The translations under genes were made by a program, and so were the position numbers. The notes under the pieces were generated by a model. It saw only the letters and a list, made by a program, of their open reading frames with translations, was not told the DNA's origin and made no database searches. Positions 1-5,146 of a DNA stretch of 5,146 nucleotides are shown in pieces; the stretch's first letter is position 1; each line of letters begins with the position of its first letter. Origin of the DNA: Desulfuromonadales bacterium (GTDB taxonomy: Bacteria > Desulfobacterota > Desulfuromonadia > Desulfuromonadales > UBA2294); NCBI GenBank assembly GCA_030591795.1, contig JAUVAJ010000158.1:1-5146 (forward strand). Reading direction: 5' to 3'.

Positions 1-475
1 CCGTTTTAAACTCCGGCTCATAGCCGATAGTGAAGCGGTCAGTGGTGGTATTGCGCATACTCAGGAAATGCGCATTGTTTTTATCAAACGGGCAGATCGG
101 TTGGCTACACGGTTCAAAGCCAAACTTTTTGTAATAGAAAGGTTCACCCAGAACAAACAACGGCTCATTTTTGATCTCTGCCTGGCGTAAGGCAAAGCGG
201 AGCAGCTCCGAGCCGATCCCTTGCTTTTGAAAGTCGGGGGATACGGCCATCGGTGCCAGGTGCAGGCCGCAAACGTCAGCACCATTATAGGCGTTGGAAA
301 AGGCGACATAGGCGATCGCTTTGCCAGCATGAATGCTGATCCATTCATGGATCGGTCGATTGTTGTCGTGGAGCTTTTTAACCAGGTCTTCTTCGTAGCT
401 GCTGCCCGGAAAGGCGCGGCGCAACAGTCCGTAGACTTTGGCTTGTGTCTCTTTTGTTACGGTGCGTATTTTCAT
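1..475 (-). CDS. GNAT family N-acetyltransferase (YhbS-like), C-terminus cut off by the window edge
   Basis: The frame opens with ATG at 475 and stays open to the left edge, giving 158 residues without a stop, so the C-terminus is missing. The acetyl-CoA-binding motif A is seen as LAPMAVSPDFQKQGIG around residues 73-88, with the Q-x-x-G-x-G pyrophosphate loop. A second signature follows at about 109-121 (LGEPFYYKKFGFE), which is characteristic of the YhbS/COG3153 branch of the GNAT superfamily. Such proteins transfer an acetyl group from acetyl-CoA to an amine in the cytoplasm; the acceptor cannot be read from sequence. AAGG lies 9 bases before the ATG. The gene starts 26 bases after the stop of the exonuclease-RNase H gene on the same strand, so co-transcription is likely. 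Fold and family are secure; substrate and exact role are unknown. Confidence 0.9.
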   Translation of the reverse strand, partial: MKIRTVTKETQAKVYGLLRRAFPGSSYEEDLVKKLHDNNRPIHEWISIHAGKAIAYVAFSNAYNGADVCGLHLAPMAVSPDFQKQGIGSELLRFALRQAEIKNEPLFVLGEPFYYKKFGFEPCSQPICPFDKNNAHFLSMRNTTTDRFTIGYEPEFKT

Positions 476-501
476 ATTACGTGGCCTTTAAACCAGAAGG
501 G

Positions 502-1971
502 TTAGCATATCAACAACTGACCATCATCATCGGCATCAAAGTCGGAATCTTCGCGTATTGGCACCTTCTTGACTGCTGCAACCGGCTCAAGGGCAGCCTG
601 CTCGTTGATGCTTGTCGCCGCCAGCTGTTCTGCTTTTTGCTCTGCTGCTTCGGTTTCGCGCCGGCACTTTTCGGCGGCCCGTTTGGCCAGCTTATCGCAG
701 CGTTCATTGAATGGATGCCCGGCGTGGCCGCGGACCCATTGCCAATCGACCTTATGTTTGTCGGCCAGTGCCGCAAGTTGCTGCCAGAGATCCTGATTAG
801 CGACCCCGTCCGGTCCGTTCAGTCGGCCGTTGCGGATCCAGCCCTGCAGCCATTCGTTCATGCCGCGCACCAGGTACTGTGAATCACTGAAGACCCGAAC
901 CGAACTGCGGTTTTTCAACGCTTCAAGTCCCCGGATTGCTGCGGTCAACTCCATTCGTTGCGAGGTCGCCACCGGTTCAAAACCGCTCAGCTCTTTTTCG
1001 TGTTCGCCAAAACGTAAGACCACACCATAACCGCCCGGCCCGTTGTTACTACAGGAACCATCGCTATAGAGTTCAACCAGGCCTGCCGGTGGCGGGGTGA
1101 AGGCGAGCTCCAGCGACTCAAGCTCAAGTTCGCGCAACAAAGGCAGCAACTCCTGCAGATTCGGCGGCTGACTCTGCAGCTCAGGCAGGGTCACTGCCAG
1201 CTCAACATCGTAACGGACGGTCGCCAGGGTTTTCGACAGCCGGGCCTGATCGGCATAGATATGTAAATTTTCTTTGCGTTTCTTGCCGTTGACCAGGTCT
1301 TTCCATTCGAGAACCTTTTCCAGAGCACCGAAGCGCTGAACCAATTCGGCGGCGGTCTTCTCGCCGATCCCGGGCACCCCCGGGATATTATCCGAGGTGT
1401 CGCCGGCCAGCCCCAAAATATCCGGCACCAGTTCGGCGGCAACACCGAAGCGCTCTATAACATCGTCCGGCCCGGAACGCTTCTCCTTCATGGTGTCGAG
1501 CAGGCTGATTCGCTCATCGACAATCTGCATCAGATCCTTGTCGCCGGTGACAACCGTAACCTCGACCCCTTCTGCAGCATAGCGGCGCGCCAAAGTGGCT
1601 ATCACGTCATCGGCTTCAAAGCCGGTCGCTTCGAGGGCCGGAATGTTGAGCGCCTCGACGACCTGTTTGATGTATGGAACCTGAAGCAGAAGATCTTCGG
1701 GCGTGGCGTCACGATTCGCTTTGTAGTCCGGATAGAGTTCGCGGCGAAAGGTCTCCTCGCGGGGGCGGTCGAAGACTACGGCCAGATATTCGGGCTTGTT
1801 CTCCTGCAGCAGGCCGAGGAGCATCCGGGTGAAGCCAAAGACGGCATTGGTCGGCATGCCGGCCGCGGTGGCCAGATCGCGGTAACCATAATAGGCACGG
1901 TAGATGTAACTCGACCCATCGAGCAGGTAGAGCTGCGCTGTTGATTTTATATTCTCTTCTGGTTTAGGCAT
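502..1971 (-). CDS. Fusion protein: Pol I-type 5'-3' exonuclease (flap nuclease) plus ribonuclease HI
   Basis: Residues are numbered from an in-frame upstream ATG at 1995. About 20-300 match the 5' nuclease domain of DNA polymerase I: LLDGSSYIYRAYY with D26, VVFDRPR with D76, the EADD acidic cluster (E127, D129, D130), GDKD (D152, D154), GDTSDN (D199, D202), then helix-hairpin-helix IPGVPGIGEKTA (204-215). After a short PPP linker, 306-440 are a full RNase HI with D312, E349, D371, H424 and D434 all present. There is no proofreading or polymerase domain, so this is not a broken polA; RNase H sits where the 3'-5' exonuclease would follow. A charged helical tail (440-497) ends in an acidic patch and QLLIC. 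Inferred role: removal of RNA primers and flaps from Okazaki fragments and RNA-DNA hybrids. I chose ATG 1971 because GAGGA precedes it; ATG 1995 has no ribosome-binding site. GNAT follows after 26 bases. Confidence 0.93.
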   Translation of the reverse strand: MPKPEENIKSTAQLYLLDGSSYIYRAYYGYRDLATAAGMPTNAVFGFTRMLLGLLQENKPEYLAVVFDRPREETFRRELYPDYKANRDATPEDLLLQVPYIKQVVEALNIPALEATGFEADDVIATLARRYAAEGVEVTVVTGDKDLMQIVDERISLLDTMKEKRSGPDDVIERFGVAAELVPDILGLAGDTSDNIPGVPGIGEKTAAELVQRFGALEKVLEWKDLVNGKKRKENLHIYADQARLSKTLATVRYDVELAVTLPELQSQPPNLQELLPLLRELELESLELAFTPPPAGLVELYSDGSCSNNGPGGYGVVLRFGEHEKELSGFEPVATSQRMELTAAIRGLEALKNRSSVRVFSDSQYLVRGMNEWLQGWIRNGRLNGPDGVANQDLWQQLAALADKHKVDWQWVRGHAGHPFNERCDKLAKRAAEKCRRETEAAEQKAEQLAATSINEQAALEPVAAVKKVPIREDSDFDADDDGQLLIC

Positions 1972-1974
1972 AGT

Positions 1975-1979
1975 TCCTC
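1975..1979 (-). promoter_or_regulatory. Ribosome-binding site deciding the start of the exonuclease-RNase H gene
   Basis: Read on the minus strand this is GAGGA, three bases before the ATG at 1971. The spacer is short, but the alternative in-frame ATG at 1995 has no purine-rich site upstream. This favours a protein eight residues shorter than the longest frame. The conserved domain starts well inside either version, so function is unaffected. Confidence 0.5.
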
Positions 1980-2058
1980 GGACTTTTAATGTCATGCGAC
2001 GGAGTTAGAATCGCACATCTTGGAAATTGATCAAAACCTTTTTTGAGCAACAAGGCTT

Positions 2059-2940
2059 TTAAAATAGTAGCTTACGCTCAGACTCAAAGTCCATTTCACG
2101 GCCGGAAACCGGATCTCTGAATTGCAATCGCCGGGCAAGCAGTTGCAACGGGTTGTCGAGATCGTCCGGCTGTTTGGGGAGTAATTCCGGGTAATATCTG
2201 TCGTTCAAGATACTGAAACCGAGCTCACTCATATGCAGTCGCAGCTGATGTTTTTTGCCGGTTAACGGGTTGAGCAGAAAACGCGCCCGGTTATCCCTGA
2301 AGTCGACCAGTCTGATTCGTGACCGGGCGTTAACGGCCCCCGGCACAGACTTCATTCGGAACCATGGCTCCGCCTCCACCATCCGGTTTTCTACAGTTAT
2401 GTCGAACGATTCCGGACGATGACTGGCTTCTGCGACCGCGACATAGGTTTTTTCGATACTGCCGGATAAGAACAGGTCGCCATAAAGGCCGCGGGTCTCT
2501 TTGTTCATAGAAAAAAGGACAAGGCCTGACGTCTCGCGATCAATCCTGTGTAGGGGAGCCAGATCGTCGTTGCCGGTCGATATTTTCAAGCGATTGAGCA
2601 AGCATTCGTTGACGTAGGGACCTGAAGGTGTGACCGGAAGAAAGGGTGGCTTGCAGGCGACGAGGAATTCATCATTCTGAAAGAGGATTTTCTCTTGCAG
2701 GGGGATAACCGGTTCATCAGCGACCTCCCTGAAGTAAAAGAGCTTTGTCAGGGGCCGATAATCGGTCTCCATGCTGACCGGAGTGCCTGCCTCGTCGAGA
2801 ACCTTTCCATCCAGGATCCGCCTCTCCCACACAGCCGGTCCGATACCCGGAAACCTCTTGGTTAGAAATTCGAGAATGGATGGGTAAGGTTTGTTTGTGT
2901 CCGGCAGGTGGACGCATGAAGGATGTTTGGAAATGCCCAT
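2059..2940 (-). CDS. RluA-family pseudouridine synthase
   Basis: This 293-residue protein isomerises specific uridines in rRNA or tRNA to pseudouridine. The RluA signature HRIDRETSGLVLF is seen at 131-143 with catalytic Asp134. The second conserved block is PLTGKKHQLRLHMSELG at 225-241, the family's G-K-x-HQ-x-R-x-H motif. K164-T-Y (EKTYVA) is also typical. Residues ~20-60 (FLTKRFPG...WERRILDGKVLDEAG) resemble an S4-like RNA-binding module; this is a weak reading. Length fits the family. The ATG at 2940 has AGGA 12 bases upstream, a rather long spacer. It lies 44 bases after the stop of the unknown small gene and about 87 bases before the exonuclease-RNase H start, all on one strand. The target site cannot be assigned: RluA-family members modifying 23S rRNA (RluA, RluC, RluD types) and tRNA (TruC type) share these motifs. 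Confidence 0.92.
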   Translation of the reverse strand: MGISKHPSCVHLPDTNKPYPSILEFLTKRFPGIGPAVWERRILDGKVLDEAGTPVSMETDYRPLTKLFYFREVADEPVIPLQEKILFQNDEFLVACKPPFLPVTPSGPYVNECLLNRLKISTGNDDLAPLHRIDRETSGLVLFSMNKETRGLYGDLFLSGSIEKTYVAVAEASHRPESFDITVENRMVEAEPWFRMKSVPGAVNARSRIRLVDFRDNRARFLLNPLTGKKHQLRLHMSELGFSILNDRYYPELLPKQPDDLDNPLQLLARRLQFRDPVSGREMDFESERKLLF

Positions 2941-2984
2941 TTAAAATACACGTCCTTCAATTGTGACCGCCGTTGGCATGGACT

Positions 2985-3332
2985 TCAGTGTCTCGACAGG
3001 CTTCTGATTAAGTCTTCCTCGCCGTGGCGGCCGAGCGCCCGCATCGCTTTGACGCCGCTGTCGGCGTGCTCTCTGGCGTCGCCGGTGAGATAGGCAAAAA
3101 CAAAGGCGGCGAGTTCGGCCCGGGCTGAGGCGCGTCGCTCTGCTGCTGTGCGTTTTTTGCCCGCTTGCAGATAGAGCTTATCAGCGTGAGCCTGATGGGT
3201 CGTGATCGCCTGGTTGACGATGGCAATACGCTTGGCCAGTGACTGCTTTTCGGCGATCTTAAAAACCGGCACGAGCTTTTCCGGGAAATCTTCCTGAATG
3301 ATTTGTGCCAGGCGTAAAAGTTTATTGGTCAC
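2985..3332 (-). CDS. Small helical protein of unknown function, GTG start
   Basis: I do not recognise this 115-residue protein. It starts with GTG at 3332, preceded by AAGG with a 7-base spacer (3340-3343), which is good support; no other plausible start lies near the N-terminus. Composition is rich in Ala, Lys, Arg, Glu and Leu, with almost no Gly or Pro, so it should be mostly alpha-helical, with a basic middle (AGKKRTAAERRASARAE at 57-73) followed by a more hydrophobic stretch (LAAFVFAYLTG at 74-84) too short and interrupted to call a membrane span. There is no signal peptide and there are no Cys metal-binding pairs. It is the first gene after the repeat element and has a candidate promoter just upstream; the pseudouridine synthase follows after 44 bases. 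That it is a real gene is inferred from start signal, spacing and coding-like composition. Confidence 0.72.
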   Translation of the reverse strand: MTNKLLRLAQIIQEDFPEKLVPVFKIAEKQSLAKRIAIVNQAITTHQAHADKLYLQAGKKRTAAERRASARAELAAFVFAYLTGDAREHADSGVKAMRALGRHGEEDLIRSLSRH

Positions 3333-3339
3333 AGAGGAG

Positions 3340-3343
3340 CCTT
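3340..3343 (-). promoter_or_regulatory. Ribosome-binding site for the GTG-started small protein
   Basis: AAGG on the minus strand, seven bases before the GTG at 3332. It supports the unusual start codon, because no ATG lies close by in this frame. Confidence 0.5.
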
Positions 3344-3361
3344 GAGCTGTTATTAATTTTT

Positions 3362-3389
3362 AAAATAGTATCCCTGAATGGTTGTGCAA
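3362..3389 (-). promoter_or_regulatory. Candidate sigma-70-type promoter for the four-gene unit
   Basis: On the minus strand TTGCAC (3389-3384) and TATTTT (3367-3362) are separated by 16 bases. A start near 3355 would leave a leader of about 23 bases holding the AAGG ribosome-binding site of the GTG gene. It lies between the repeat element and the first gene, where a promoter is expected. Both hexamers are imperfect, so this is a prediction only. Confidence 0.35.
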
Positions 3390-3397
3390 CAGGATAC
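3368..3397. repeat. Inverted repeat GTATCC...GGATAC over the candidate promoter
   Basis: GTATCC (3368-3373) and GGATAC (3392-3397) are perfect inverted copies and flank a second small palindrome, GTTGTGCAAC (3381-3390), on a slightly different axis. Together they cover the spacer and -35 of the candidate promoter, so they could be an operator. Six-base repeats also occur by chance. Confidence 0.3.
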
Positions 3398-3429
3398 ACA
3401 TGCATCAACAAAAATGGGGGAGAAAATTG

Positions 3430-3467
3430 ATGGCGTCGCAAAAAGTCCGCCCACCTGTGTTGTAGCG
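3430..3467 (+). repeat. Left terminal inverted repeat of the element
   Basis: Begins ATGGCGTCGCAAAAAGTCCG and matches the reverse complement of 3879-3916 at 32 of 38 positions by eye; the run AAAAAGTCCG is identical in both. Four of the six differences are C/T transitions in the first 30 bases, suggesting two copies of one sequence that drifted apart. Confidence 0.7.
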
Positions 3468-3556
3468 TCTGTTCAAGACTTTGATATACAATAGGTATGT
3501 CTTCACCCTTGAATAACCACTACGCTTTGGGGTCCGAAATTTTTGTTTAGCCATCT

Positions 3557-3625
3557 TCGTGGTTTTTACGAGACCATCAAAATTGAGGCAAGGAATTCTG
3601 TGAAGAGTTCGTTATACTGTTGCCC
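3557..3625. repeat. 69-base segment present only in the element's left arm
   Basis: This segment interrupts the alignment of the two arms: 3556 aligns with 3791 and 3626 with 3790, so nothing on the right corresponds to it. Its first part, GGTTTTTACGAGACCATCAA (3561-3580), resembles the element's right end (GGACTTTTTACAACGCCAT) and the inverted left end, so it may be a third, degenerate terminus. The rest is bounded by GGCAA (3587-3591) and TTGCC (3620-3624). It is either an insertion in the left arm or a deletion from the right. Confidence 0.45.
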
Positions 3626-3700
3626 AGCAGCCTGTCGAACTTACCGGGCCGAAGCGAAAATTTGCGCGTTTGAGGACAGACTTTAGCTCGTTTGCAGCCT

Positions 3701-3716
3701 CATAGCAGTAGCTATG
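3701..3716. repeat. Central palindrome of the long inverted repeat
   Basis: CATAGC and GCTATG are perfect inverted copies around a four-base loop AGTA, and pairing continues outward with mismatches through AGCTC (3686-3690) and GGAGC/T (3726-3731). It marks the symmetry axis of the element. No run of T follows on either strand, so it is not a standard intrinsic terminator. Confidence 0.6.
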
Positions 3717-3878
3717 GGGCAAAAAGGAGCTGAAATATGGGCCAAACGACCGAATTTGCAGCCGGTTCATGGAAAGTCCGACAAGCTGCTAGATGGCTAA
3801 GTAAAAATTTCGTCCAGCAAGGCGTAACGGTTTTTCAGGGGTGAAGACATACATCGGTATGTCGAGGTCATGAAAAAC

Positions 3879-3916
3879 CGCTGCAACGCAGGAGGACGGA
3901 CTTTTTACAACGCCAT
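3879..3916 (-). repeat. Right terminal inverted repeat of the element
   Basis: The inverted partner of 3430-3467. Its outermost base, 3916, is also the last base of the protease stop codon TAA, so the element abuts the end of that coding region with no spacer. Confidence 0.7.
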
Positions 3917-5146
3917 TATTCGACCATAAAGGTTGTATAGTGTACCCGCTCACCACGCTTGACCAACAATAGCGGCTTCTTCCCTTCCTGGCCGGCCAGC
4001 GCTTTTTTGTACTCCTTAGGTGAACCGATCGTCCGACCGTTAATCTCCAGAATGATATCACCCGGTCGCAAATCAGCTTTGGCTGCTGTCGATTCCGCAT
4101 CTATTTCGGTAATCACGACTCCCTGGCCAGCTTCAAGCTCATGCCGTTCGGCCAGCTCCGGGGTCAGGGCCGACACCGCAATTCCGGCCGTTGTCTTGCC
4201 CTGCTGCAGATGCGTGACAACGGTCTCCTCACCCTCATCCATCTTGCCGACCTTGGCCCTCAGTTTGACTTTTTTGCCATTACGCACCACCGTCACATTG
4301 ACCGCTGCCCCGATCGGCGTTGCAGCCACAATACGCGGTAGATCACGGACATGTTCAATCGTCTTGTCATTAAAAGAGATGATAACGTCCTGACGCATGA
4401 ACCCGGCTTTTTCTGCCGGCGAATCGGCAAAAACATTGGTCACCAAGGCACCGCCGGTCACATCAAGGCCGAGCGATTCAGCCAGATCATCATCAATGAC
4501 CTGAATCGAAACACCGAGCCAGCCACGCGAAACATGACCGGTCTCTTTAAGCTGGGTTATGACATTCCGGGCAACATTGACCGGGATAGCGAAGCCGATC
4601 CCCTGGGCCCGGGCAATTATAGCGGTGTTGATACCGACCACTTCTCCGGCGGTATTGAACAAGGGGCCGCCGGAATTTCCCGGATTTATCGAGGCATCGG
4701 TCTGAATAAAGTCATCGTAAGGGCCAGCACCAATCACCCGCCCTTTGGCCGAAACGATCCCGGCCGTAACCGTCTGCTCAAGTCCGAACGGATTACCGAT
4801 AGCCATCACCCACTCACCGACCTGCAGTTTGTCGCTGTCACCGAGACGGGTAACCGGCAGGGAGCCGCCCGCCTCAACTTTAAGCAGCGCAAGGTCAAGT
4901 TTCTTGTCGGCGCCGATAACGATCGCCGGCAACGACCGGCCATCCGACAGCGTGACATTTATTTCATCCGCCCCGTCAATGACATGGGCATTGGTGACGA
5001 TATGACCATCGGCGTCAATTACAAAACCGGAACCGAGGGAATGGCTCTCACGCGGCACATTCTGCTGGCCACCGAAGAAGCGCTCAAAAAACTCATTAAA
5101 AGAATCGTTACCCTGACCGCCAAAGCCACGCGGTCCTGGCGACTGC
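3916..5146 (-). CDS. htrA: HtrA/Do-family periplasmic serine protease (DegP/DegQ type), N-terminus cut off by the window edge
   Basis: The frame is open to the right edge, giving 409 residues; the signal peptide and first residues lie outside. A GTG at 5058 is internal: the sequence before it, FNEFFERFFGGQQN, is the usual lead-in to the HtrA protease domain. Numbered from that GTG, the triad is His25 (TNAHV), Asp55 (LDLALLKV) and Ser129 in GNSGG. Two PDZ domains follow, about 177-270 (RGWLGVSIQ) and 287-378 (TAGIAVSAL, ADLRPGDIILEINGR). Protease plus two PDZ domains is the DegP/DegQ arrangement, as opposed to DegS-like proteins with one PDZ. Such proteins degrade, and sometimes refold, misfolded proteins in the periplasm as cage-like oligomers. 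DegP and DegQ cannot be told apart here. The C-terminus ends normally, directly against the repeat element. Any promoter lies outside the window. Confidence 0.96.
   Translation of the reverse strand, partial: QSPGPRGFGGQGNDSFNEFFERFFGGQQNVPRESHSLGSGFVIDADGHIVTNAHVIDGADEINVTLSDGRSLPAIVIGADKKLDLALLKVEAGGSLPVTRLGDSDKLQVGEWVMAIGNPFGLEQTVTAGIVSAKGRVIGAGPYDDFIQTDASINPGNSGGPLFNTAGEVVGINTAIIARAQGIGFAIPVNVARNVITQLKETGHVSRGWLGVSIQVIDDDLAESLGLDVTGGALVTNVFADSPAEKAGFMRQDVIISFNDKTIEHVRDLPRIVAATPIGAAVNVTVVRNGKKVKLRAKVGKMDEGEETVVTHLQQGKTTAGIAVSALTPELAERHELEAGQGVVITEIDAESTAAKADLRPGDIILEINGRTIGSPKEYKKALAGQEGKKPLLLVKRGERVHYTTFMVE

Larger units (their letters stand above)
3430..3916. mobile_element. MITE-like element: 487-bp long imperfect inverted repeat, no ORF
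   Basis: The two halves of this stretch are inverted copies of each other. The outer arms, 3430-3556 and 3791-3916, align over their whole length with about 28 mismatches and one gap by eye (roughly 77% identity). The inner arms, 3626-3708 and 3709-3790, align more loosely and meet at the palindrome CATAGC-AGTA-GCTATG (3701-3716). The left arm has 69 extra bases (3557-3625). No protein of the element's own is encoded. Sharp, most-conserved termini with a degenerate interior suggest a non-autonomous transposon remnant mobilised by a transposase elsewhere. I see no target-site duplication. Alternatives are an inverted duplication of a smaller repeat, or a structured RNA. It occupies most of the 583-base gene-free gap and would fold into a long hairpin in either strand's transcript. 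Confidence 0.6.

Noticed and set aside
445..1030. Plus-strand open frames opposite the RNase H domain
   Set aside because: They are antisense to a gene with all catalytic motifs intact and have no recognisable domain; they follow from GC-rich codon structure on the other strand.
1969..1995. ATG at 1995 as start of the exonuclease-RNase H gene
   Set aside because: No ribosome-binding site precedes it, while the ATG at 1971 has GAGGA three bases upstream. The longer start adds only eight unconserved residues. It remains possible.
2027..2050. AT-rich hairpin TTGATCAAAA-CCTT-TTTTGAGCAA between the pseudouridine synthase and nuclease genes, as an intrinsic terminator
   Set aside because: The stem is nearly all A-T with one mismatch, and no T-run follows on the minus strand. 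It is unlikely to stop transcription; the genes are more likely co-transcribed.
1972..2058. Separate promoter before the exonuclease-RNase H gene
   Set aside because: TTGATC and TTGCTC are possible -35 boxes, but no acceptable -10 lies 16-18 bases downstream of either.
3430..3916. CRISPR array or full insertion sequence
   Set aside because: There are no regularly spaced direct repeats, and no transposase frame is present; the repeats are inverted arms of one palindrome.
3421..3925. Target-site duplication flanking the element
   Set aside because: The left flank (AGAAAATTG) and right flank (TATTCGACC) share no clear direct repeat, so insertion cannot be proved this way.
3789..4100. Open frame on the minus strand running out of the protease gene into the repeat element
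   Set aside because: It overlaps the well-supported protease C-terminus in another frame, continues into non-coding inverted repeat, and its protein resembles nothing known.
5056..5058. GTG at 5058 as the start of the protease
   Set aside because: The same frame continues without a stop to the window edge and encodes FNEFFERFFGG, a normal part of HtrA proteins before the catalytic domain; the true start lies outside.

Overview
This window reads like a stretch of chromosome from a Gram-negative bacterium, with moderately GC-rich coding sequence and an envelope protease of the HtrA/Do family. The protein sequences look deltaproteobacterial (Desulfuromonadales-like), but that is an impression from family resemblance and not a search result. 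All five recognisable genes lie on the minus strand, so the window is read from its right edge to its left.

In transcription order: (1) 5146-3916, an HtrA/DegP/DegQ-type serine protease with catalytic triad and two PDZ domains, missing its N-terminus at the right edge. (2) 3915-3333, a 583-base gene-free stretch. Most of it (3430-3916) is one large imperfect inverted repeat with about 38-bp near-identical ends; it looks like a MITE-like non-autonomous element and begins exactly at the protease stop codon. A candidate promoter lies in the remaining ~95 bases. (3) 3332-2985, a 115-residue helical protein of unknown function with a GTG start. (4) 2940-2059, an RluA-family pseudouridine synthase. 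(5) 1971-502, a fusion of a Pol I-type 5'-3' exonuclease (flap nuclease) to a complete type 1 RNase H. (6) 475-1, a GNAT acetyltransferase missing its C-terminus at the left edge.

Genes 3 to 6 are spaced 44, about 87 and 26 bases apart on one strand and may form a single transcription unit started from the candidate promoter near 3360-3390. The repeat element separates this unit from the protease gene. The themes are nucleic-acid maintenance (RNA modification, RNA primer/flap removal) plus an acetyltransferase and an unknown, and no pathway ties all of them together.

The points most worth a second look are the exonuclease-RNase HI fusion, which puts both RNA-primer-removal activities in one polypeptide with an acidic tail ending in a sliding-clamp-motif-like sequence, and the 487-bp long inverted repeat, whose left arm carries an extra 69 bases that begin with a degenerate copy of the element's own end.
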